Origin: an uncultured Granulosicoccaceae bacterium
GTDB lineage: Bacteria; Pseudomonadota; Gammaproteobacteria; Granulosicoccales; Granulosicoccaceae
Direction: 5' to 3'
DNA length: 6,204 bases
NCBI GenBank assembly: GCA_937951695.1
Contig: CALFBL010000168.1
Coordinates: forward strand, 1 to 6,204
Below the pieces are notes generated by a model that worked only from the letters and a program-made list of their open reading frames with translations, had not been told where the DNA came from and made no database searches. The translations under genes and the position numbers were made by a program. Below, one piece after another: positions 1-3,403 of this stretch. Every line of letters starts with the position of its first letter. Within the stretch, counting starts at the first letter, position 1.

Positions 1-101
1 TGACCTCGAAACCTACCGCCAATGGTTGGCCGATCTGGACGAATACGCCCGCCTTTTGGCCGAACAATACGAGGCCATTTATCACGAGCCACCCGAAGAG
101 T
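1..101. repeat. 101-bp direct repeat, copy A (plasmid end overlap)
   Basis: This stretch is identical, base for base, to 3298-3398 (offset 3297). The copies diverge at position 102 (TGTACC here, TACTGA there). The repeat starts exactly at the window edge and lies inside a coding frame, which is what a linearised circular molecule with overlapping ends looks like. It is not flanked by inverted repeats, an integrase gene or a tRNA. Confidence 0.95.
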
Positions 102-127
102 GTACCGAATACTACGCGGAGGATTAG
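1..127 (+). CDS. Small acidic hypothetical protein, C-terminal part (5' end lies at 3284-3297 on the closed circle)
   Basis: The frame is open from the window edge (codons from position 2) to a TAG at 125-127. It encodes 41 residues rich in Glu, Asp and Tyr, starting DLETYRQWLADLDEYARLL and ending EYYAED. Because 1-101 is repeated exactly at 3298-3398, the natural 5' end is visible there: a TTG at 3284-3286 whose last two bases overlap the rep stop codon, giving a 46-residue protein (starting TNVIDLETYR after the initiator). There is no ATG or GTG alternative between the preceding in-frame stop near 3227 and the TTG. A short overlapping reading frame directly after rep suggests translational coupling. 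The predicted product is helical and strongly acidic with no signal peptide or membrane segment. I do not recognise a family. A role in copy control or a Rep partner is only a guess from position. It could also be non-functional read-through sequence. Confidence 0.5.
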   Translation, partial: DLETYRQWLADLDEYARLLAEQYEAIYHEPPEECTEYYAED

Positions 128-141
128 GCTCGCTTCGCTCA

Positions 142-166
142 CGTCACCATGCATCCATGCATGACG
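142..166. repeat. GC-rich inverted repeat after the small ORF
   Basis: CGTCA (142-146) and TGACG (162-166) enclose two ATGCAT palindromes (149-154 and 157-162, the second touching the right arm), so the stretch can fold into a hairpin. A further GC-rich stretch follows (GGCGCGC...GCGCGG, about 166-184). No T-run follows, so this is not a clean intrinsic terminator. The function is unknown. Confidence 0.4.
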
Positions 167-211
167 GCGCGCTGTCCTGCGCGGCGGGTTAATCAGGGAA
201 GAAAATGGGGG

Positions 212-232
212 TGAACCAGTGGTTCAGTTTTT
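212..232 (+). terminator. Probable intrinsic terminator for the rep/small-ORF transcript
   Basis: TGAACC (212-217), loop AGT (218-220) and GGTTCA (221-226) form a perfect 6-bp stem followed by GTTTTT (227-232). On the closed circle it lies 84 bases after the small ORF that follows rep, in the right orientation to end that transcript. The stem is short with only moderate GC, so it may be weak. Confidence 0.5.
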
Positions 233-313
233 CCTAACTGCGAGCTAAAACGCCTACTTTGTACCAAAAACTACGTGGCCAAATGAGTGCCATGATTCAA
301 GCTATATCATCAT

Positions 314-344
314 TGATACAGCGCTGTATCACCCGTTCGGGTGA
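314..344. repeat. Two overlapping palindromes
   Basis: TGATACAGCGCTGTATCA (314-331) is a perfect 18-bp palindrome. TCACCCG-TT-CGGGTGA (329-344) is a 7-bp inverted repeat with a 2-base centre. They share the bases TCA at 329-331, so as RNA or single-stranded DNA the two hairpins would compete. No T-run follows on either strand. Possible roles are a protein-binding site, a resolution or partition site, or a single-strand initiation signal. The sequence alone does not decide. Confidence 0.6.
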
Positions 345-350
345 AGCGAT

Positions 351-442
351 AAAACCAAAAAAGTGTTATTGGAAAATAACAAAAAAAGCAAAGTTGGAAA
401 TATGTAAAAACCAAAAAACACTTTATGTAGAAAACACTTTAT
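351..442. repeat. A-rich tract with a 12-bp direct repeat upstream of the promoter
   Basis: The tract contains several A-runs (357-362, 381-387, 406-410, 413-418, 431-434). AAAACACTTTAT occurs twice 16 bases apart (415-426 and 431-442), and its inverted form AAAGTGTT occurs at 360-367. Such A-tracts upstream of a promoter can bend DNA or act like an UP element. That role is inferred; only the repeats and composition are seen directly. Confidence 0.45.
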
Positions 443-443
443 T

Positions 444-507
444 TGTATACAATTATATACATAAAAGACTTGTATATAATTGTATACATGGTATATAATA
501 ATATACA
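444..507. promoter_or_regulatory. Three operator-like palindromes
   Basis: Site 1 is TGTATACAATTATATACA (444-461) and site 2 is TGTATATAATTGTATACA (471-488). The two are exact reverse complements, and each is itself a near-perfect palindrome. Site 3 is GGTATATAATAATATACA (490-507), a close variant. The shared form is TGTATA-N6-TATACA. Sites 2 and 3 cover the predicted -35 and -10 elements, so a protein bound here would block transcription. The obvious candidate is the small protein encoded from 533, which has a ribbon-helix-helix-like N-terminus. Repression by that protein is inferred. Confidence 0.7.
470..499 (+). promoter_or_regulatory. Predicted promoter of the small regulator gene
   Basis: A -35-like TTGTAT (470-475) is separated by 18 bases from a perfect -10 TATAAT (494-499). 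Transcription would start near 506, leaving a leader of about 27 bases. A second TATAAT (475-480) lies inside operator site 2 but has a poor -35. Because these AT-rich palindromes resemble -10 boxes by nature, the exact start is uncertain. Confidence 0.5.
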
Positions 508-532
508 TATTGAAGCAAAAGAGATTTTCAGC

Positions 533-814
533 ATGAGCGCATATCAAACCAAGTATCACATCAAAGTTGACGGCAAGAGAACCATGATTACGGTGGACAA
601 TTACTTGTCCAAAATGTACGCGGCCAAGCTCAACATTGAAGGCGTTGAGAATGGTCAGCAATCGCCAGAGCTTCGGGCCGCAATCCAGAAGCTGGTCGAT
701 GATCGGCCAATGGATAGCCACGTTAGTCAGCACGTCAGAATGTCGATGCTGTTCCAAGTGGCGCAACCAAAATTGGTGGCCGCTGCGATCAAACAAACAG
801 AAATGGAGCTTTGA
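533..814 (+). CDS. Small DNA-binding protein, probable ribbon-helix-helix regulator
   Basis: The ATG at 533 is preceded by AGAGA-type purines (about 520-524) with 8 bases of spacing. The frame is also open upstream to a TTG at 443, but that stretch is the operator/promoter region, so the short form (93 aa) is preferred. Residues 14-33 (GKRTMITVDNYLSKMYAAKL) look like the beta-strand and first helix of ribbon-helix-helix repressors, which bind palindromic operators as dimers. Helical segments follow at about 45-57 and 66-88. Such proteins serve plasmids as copy-number, partition or mobilization regulators. Here it is preceded by three operator-like palindromes and followed by the candidate oriT and relaxase gene, fitting an autorepressor that may also control mob. 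I am fairly sure it is a real gene; the fold is inferred from one segment. Confidence 0.75.
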   Translation: MSAYQTKYHIKVDGKRTMITVDNYLSKMYAAKLNIEGVENGQQSPELRAAIQKLVDDRPMDSHVSQHVRMSMLFQVAQPKLVAAAIKQTEMEL

Positions 815-821
815 TTTTTTA

Positions 822-939
822 GGCGGTTTACCGCCGTCCGACTTGTCGGCACAATCGCATAAATAGGGTTTACCCGAATTTTATGCTAGTGTGTACTCAC
901 TAGCATAAATAAATTTATACATGAGGTCGGCAAGCCGAC
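822..939 (+). other. oriT: Candidate origin of transfer (oriT) with a nested hairpin array
   Basis: The gap before the relaxase gene is packed with inverted repeats: GGCGGT-TT-ACCGCC (822-835), CCGAC-TT-GTCGG (838-849), GGGT-TT-ACCC (866-875), TTTATGCTAGTG-N6-CACTAGCATAAA (880-909) and GTCGGC-AA-GCCGAC (926-939). ACTTGTCGGC (841-850) also pairs with GCCGACAAGT (934-943), enclosing the whole array. GCATAAA (857-863) can pair with TTTATGC (880-886) in competition with the main hairpin. Overlapping inverted repeats sharing an arm are typical of MOBV origins such as pMV158. The main hairpin contains TAGTGTG followed by TA (887-895), matching the MOBV nick sequence TAGTGTG/TTA as I recall it. The predicted nick is between 893 and 894 on the + strand, in the loop. 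Confidence 0.75.
880..909 (+). repeat. Main oriT hairpin with predicted nick site
   Basis: The 12-bp arms TTTATGCTAGTG (880-891) and CACTAGCATAAA (898-909) are perfectly complementary around a 6-base loop, TGTACT (892-897). TAGTGTG (887-893) ends in the loop. By analogy with pMV158, cleavage would fall after G893, which places the scissile bond in the loop, as expected for a HUH relaxase substrate. Confidence 0.7.
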
Positions 940-949
940 AAGTGCATTC

Positions 950-2167
950 ATGACGCAAGCTTACATTCACACAGAATCCATCGAGACCGAAATTATTGGG
1001 GCGGCATTCGGCCACAATGATCGGTCTGTGATGTCTAAATCGGTTCGCGCCTATGTTCACCACGATCGCACCAATCAGAATGAAATTCGTGATTACGGTT
1101 TGACCGCGGACATGGTGCTGGCCGAGATTGCCGAGGGCGAAGCCCAGGGCAATAAACTGCATCACCGAGCCAAGCCATTTAAGAATTTTTTGATCTTGTT
1201 TGAAGAGCATCACACGGTCGATGATCTGAATAACCTTGTCTCAAAAATAACGGACGAATATCCGGGCATCCGTCCAATGCAATTAGCCCTACATCGTGAC
1301 GAAGGTCACTATGACGATGACGGTAATTGGGTGCCTAATCTTCATGCGCATTTGATTTACACCACCAACGAAAAAGGCACTAACAAGCAATTCCGACTCG
1401 GTGGCAAAAAGGACACTCAACGGCTCAACGATCTGGCCGCTGAGCATTTGGGAATGGAGCGCGGAAAAGGCATGTACGAAGCCGGTGGCCGTTTCGACCC
1501 AGCCAAACCAAAATCAGAGCACCAGCCCAGTTTGAGCCATTGGGAATTTAGACGGAAAAAACAGGCCGAGCAGGAACAACGGCTCGAACTGAAAAAAGAA
1601 ACCCAACTAGCATCTGACACCGGCTATGACCATTGGCGAGAGTCCGAGCGTTTGGCTGAGGAAAACGAATCACTGCAAGGTCAGGCCAACCGCTTCAGCG
1701 GTCAGATCCGCCAACTGCTCAAAGACAACAGTGAACTGGCTGAAGAACTGGACGAAGTGAAAACCAAAGCCGCCCAGTATCAGGCTGTCAAAAAAGCCAA
1801 AGAAGCCGAGGACATTGCCGAACTCAAACGACAGTTAGCCGAAGCCGAACAACGCAACACAGAGCTAACCAAAATGGCCGCTGACGCGAACGAGCGTGTG
1901 GCTAAGCTCGAAGCCGAAAAGTTACAAGCGACAGAGCCTGATCTCGACAACATAGAAACCGCGGACTTACTTGCAATCGTCGAAGAACGAGTCGAGGCCA
2001 GTCCAATTGAATTATCGACCGTCAGAGAGTCAATAAAACGATTAGCCAAAATGGCCTTTGGTTCCTTGGTTAAGTTTGTGACTCAAAGCGTGGGGCAGGA
2101 AGCCCCACAAGAGCCTCAGAGAGGCGATAACGGGATTACTCGAAGCTCACCAAGGAAAAGACGCTAA
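950..2167 (+). CDS. MOBV-type relaxase / mobilization protein (Mob/Pre family)
   Basis: This 405-aa protein would nick one strand at oriT and stay attached to it to begin mobilization with a helper's type IV secretion system. The N-terminus has GAAFGHNDR (17-25). As I recall, it lines up with the same positions in pMV158 MobM, whose His22 is the catalytic nucleophile; here the residue is also H22. The metal-binding motif is HRDE (H115, D117, E118) followed by PNLHAH (H132, H134), the HxDE...HxH signature of HUH relaxases. LGMERGKGMYEAG (167-179) resembles the LxLERG segment of MOBV proteins. From about 205 to 325 there is a Glu/Lys/Ala-rich coiled coil, and the last residues are basic (SSPRKRR). 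ATG 950 is the first start in the frame after a stop at 887-889. No Shine-Dalgarno lies at normal distance: GAGG is at 923-926, beyond a hairpin. It may share the 494 promoter with the regulator gene. Confidence 0.88.
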   Translation: MTQAYIHTESIETEIIGAAFGHNDRSVMSKSVRAYVHHDRTNQNEIRDYGLTADMVLAEIAEGEAQGNKLHHRAKPFKNFLILFEEHHTVDDLNNLVSKITDEYPGIRPMQLALHRDEGHYDDDGNWVPNLHAHLIYTTNEKGTNKQFRLGGKKDTQRLNDLAAEHLGMERGKGMYEAGGRFDPAKPKSEHQPSLSHWEFRRKKQAEQEQRLELKKETQLASDTGYDHWRESERLAEENESLQGQANRFSGQIRQLLKDNSELAEELDEVKTKAAQYQAVKKAKEAEDIAELKRQLAEAEQRNTELTKMAADANERVAKLEAEKLQATEPDLDNIETADLLAIVEERVEASPIELSTVRESIKRLAKMAFGSLVKFVTQSVGQEAPQEPQRGDNGITRSSPRKRR

Positions 2168-2327
2168 AAACGCCACAGAGAGCCATAGAATCGCCCTAAA
2201 CCACTTTTTTGATCGACCGTGAGCGAAAGCGAACCGCGTAGGCCTTGTGCCGGAGCCTAGCGCCTTCAGGCGCAAAACAAGTCGCGCTTCAGCGCGTCAT
2301 GTCGTGTCTTCCAATCGGGGCTAAATC
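2168..2327. other. Hairpin-rich spacer between relaxase gene and origin
   Basis: No gene was seen. TAGGC (2239-2243) pairs with GCCTA (2255-2259). Two neat hairpins with the same loop follow: GCGCC-TTCA-GGCGC (2260-2273) and CGCGC-TTCA-GCGCG (2283-2296). Neither is followed by a T-run. CGTGAGCGAA (2218-2227) is the exact reverse complement of 134-143, just after the small ORF. The stretch could hold a relaxase-gene terminator, a primosome-type signal or a spacer structure, but none of these is demonstrated. Confidence 0.5.
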
Positions 2328-2344
2328 TTATCCACATATCCACA
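2328..2344 (+). promoter_or_regulatory. DnaA box pair
   Basis: TTATCCACA (2328-2336) is the consensus DnaA-binding 9-mer. ATATCCACA (2336-2344), overlapping it by one base, has one mismatch. They sit immediately before the AT-rich tract. Confidence 0.8.
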
Positions 2345-2431
2345 GGTCTTATTACAGTCTTTTTTTAGTTTTTTTAAAAGACTTTTTAGCGCCTCGCAAA
2401 CGTAGAGCTGGCGCGGGATTCCAGACGCTAT

Positions 2432-2523
2432 GGTGGACGGATTTATGGTCGTAAGGTGTACGGATTTATGGTCGTGCGGTGGACGAATTTATGGTCGTGC
2501 GGTGGACGGATTTATGGTCGAAT
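2432..2523 (+). repeat. Four tandem 23-bp iterons
   Basis: The unit GGTGGACGGATTTATGGTCG plus three bases repeats at 2432, 2455, 2478 and 2501, with a strict 23-bp period. Copy 2 has GGTGTACGG and copy 3 has GGTGGACGAA; the other differences are in the last three bases. Direct repeats about two helical turns long in front of a Rep_3 gene are the expected Rep-binding sites and also limit copy number. They lack unique spacers, so this is not a CRISPR array. Confidence 0.92.
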
Positions 2524-2531
2524 TCACAGGG

Positions 2532-2540
2532 TTATCAACA
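2532..2540 (+). promoter_or_regulatory. DnaA-box-like site downstream of iterons
   Basis: TTATCAACA differs from the consensus TTATCCACA at one position. It lies 9 bases after the last iteron and upstream of the rep promoter. Confidence 0.6.
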
Positions 2541-2547
2541 GGTAGGT

Positions 2548-2577
2548 TTCACTTTATTGTGGACATGATTATATAAT
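2548..2577 (+). promoter_or_regulatory. Predicted rep promoter with iteron-like half site
   Basis: A -35-like TTCACT (2548-2553) lies 18 bases before a perfect -10 TATAAT (2572-2577), which is part of the palindrome ATTATATAAT (2568-2577). Between them is GTGGAC (2559-2564), the core of the iterons, followed by GATT as in the iterons but with one extra base between. Rep_3 initiators often repress their own promoter through partial iteron sites, so self-repression is likely here, though inferred. The start point predicted about 7 bases after the -10 falls almost on the ATG, implying a nearly leaderless mRNA. Confidence 0.55.
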
Positions 2578-2585
2578 AGTCTACC

Positions 2586-3287
2586 ATGAATAAAGAACTG
2601 ACCGTCATACGCTCGAATGACCTTGTTGAATCGAGCTATAAAATTACTCTGGATGAGCGCCGACTGATCGAGTGCGGCATTGCAAAAATCAAAGCCGGTG
2701 AATTGATTCCCGATGTAGTGGAAGTCTCCGCTGAAGAATTTGCAGATGCTTGGGGCATAAGTCCCAAGAACGCTTACGCTCAACTCAAGGCTGCTGCGCT
2801 GACTTTGTATGATCGTGACATTGTTATATTCAAAGAGAACGGCCTCCGAGGTGCACCGAGTAAAGCGCATTTTCGCTGGGTTGATTCGTGCGAATATTCT
2901 GAGAAAAAAGGAGTGGTGGCACTGTCATTTACAAAATGGGTCAAACCCTATTTACAAGAGCTTCAAGGGGCGTATACGAGCTATCGACTTTTAGAAATTA
3001 AGCACCTTAAATCGTCTCATGCAATGCGACTCTATGAGCTGATTATGCAGTTCAAATCAACAGGGTTTAAGGTTGATTCTCTGGACAACTTAAAGCGTTA
3101 TTTTGGAGTCGAAGATAAGTACAAACGTTGGGTCGATTTTGATAAACGAGTGCTCAAAAAAGCGACCAAGGAAATCAACGATTGCACCGCCTATGCGGTT
3201 AAATATCAGCCTCAAAAAAAGGGGCGTAAGGTGGTCGGTGTGAAGTTCATTTTCAACCGAAAAGACCAACACATGCTAGAGCTTTGA
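2586..3287 (+). CDS. rep: Replication initiator protein, Rep_3 (RepB) family
   Basis: This 233-aa protein has the usual features of the Rep_3 (PF01051) initiators of theta plasmids: an N-terminal segment with SYKITLDERRLIECGIAKI (17-35), a first winged helix to about residue 115, and a second with SYRLLEIKHLKSSHAMRLYE (132-151) and the RYFGV/RWVDFDKRVLKKATKEIN region (171-198), ending in KFIFNRKDQHMLEL. The length is slightly short but normal for small plasmids. It would bind the four iterons at 2432-2523 with its second winged helix and open the adjacent AT-rich DNA with DnaA, and as a dimer could shut off its own promoter. ATG 2586 is chosen because it gives the conserved N-terminus. No Shine-Dalgarno is visible, which fits the nearly leaderless promoter. 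Its stop overlaps the TTG start of the 46-aa small ORF (TTGA). Confidence 0.93.
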   Translation: MNKELTVIRSNDLVESSYKITLDERRLIECGIAKIKAGELIPDVVEVSAEEFADAWGISPKNAYAQLKAAALTLYDRDIVIFKENGLRGAPSKAHFRWVDSCEYSEKKGVVALSFTKWVKPYLQELQGAYTSYRLLEIKHLKSSHAMRLYELIMQFKSTGFKVDSLDNLKRYFGVEDKYKRWVDFDKRVLKKATKEINDCTAYAVKYQPQKKGRKVVGVKFIFNRKDQHMLEL

Positions 3288-3403
3288 CTAACGTAATTGA
3301 CCTCGAAACCTACCGCCAATGGTTGGCCGATCTGGACGAATACGCCCGCCTTTTGGCCGAACAATACGAGGCCATTTATCACGAGCCACCCGAAGAGTAC
3401 TGA
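3284..3403 (+). CDS. Small acidic hypothetical protein, N-terminal part; 3' end broken by the junction
   Basis: This is the 5' part of the small ORF whose 3' end appears at 1-127. TTG at 3284-3286 overlaps the rep stop TGA (3285-3287). The first 38 codons belong to the plasmid, up to base 3398. The next bases (TAC, then TGA at 3401-3403) come from the joined chromosomal sequence and end the frame early. The natural product is the 46-residue form obtained by closing the circle, which ends CTEYYAED. Coupled translation from rep is inferred from the overlap; only a weak purine run (AGAG, 3278-3281) lies just upstream. The family is unknown. Confidence 0.45.
   Translation: MTNVIDLETYRQWLADLDEYARLLAEQYEAIYHEPPEEY

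Larger units (their letters stand above)
128..443. other. Non-coding stretch between the small ORF and the operator region
   Basis: No convincing gene was found in these 316 bases on either strand. They hold, in order: a GC-rich inverted repeat (142-166), a hairpin followed by a T-run (212-232), two overlapping palindromes (314-344) and an A-rich tract with repeated motifs (351-442). The composition shifts from GC-rich on the left to strongly A-rich on the right. The reading frames here have no ribosome-binding site and overlap the palindromes and promoter, so I left them out. Confidence 0.6.
2328..2540 (+). other. oriV: Plasmid replication origin (theta, iteron type)
   Basis: The classic parts of an iteron origin lie in order: a perfect DnaA box TTATCCACA (2328-2336), an overlapping near-match (2336-2344), a T/A-rich tract (2346-2390), four 23-bp iterons (2432-2523), and another DnaA-box-like TTATCAACA (2532-2540). 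The rep gene starts 45 bases later. The AT-rich tract contains an 8-bp inverted repeat, AGTCTTTT (2356-2363) and AAAAGACT (2376-2383), and is the likely unwinding element. Rep would bind the iterons and open this tract with host DnaA. Confidence 0.88.

Noticed and set aside
1..101. The 101-bp direct repeats as attachment sites or target duplications of a mobile element
   Set aside because: They lie inside a coding frame that is continuous across circle closure, no integrase or transposase is encoded, and copy B is followed by unrelated DNA with no matching partner.
443..532. N-terminal extension of the 93-aa regulator from a TTG at 443
   Set aside because: The added residues would be translated from the operator palindromes and promoter -10; ATG 533 has a ribosome-binding site and gives a better N-terminus.
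329..796. A 155-codon reading frame on the - strand
   Set aside because: It is antisense to the regulator gene and runs through the promoter and operators, has no ribosome-binding site, and resembles no known family.
815..835. T-run plus GGCGGT hairpin as an intrinsic terminator after the regulator gene
   Set aside because: On the + strand the T-run precedes the hairpin, and on the - strand the hairpin is followed by A's, so neither orientation gives a standard terminator.
2432..2523. Short tandem repeats as a possible CRISPR array
   Set aside because: The period is a strict 23 bp with no variable spacers, and the array sits between DnaA boxes and a Rep_3 gene, so these are iterons.
3288..3398. 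The last 36 residues of the DUF2793 frame as a genuine C-terminus
   Set aside because: This stretch is the plasmid small ORF read antisense (TLRVARDKWPRIV...); it does not resemble a fibre C-terminus and begins exactly at the repeat boundary.
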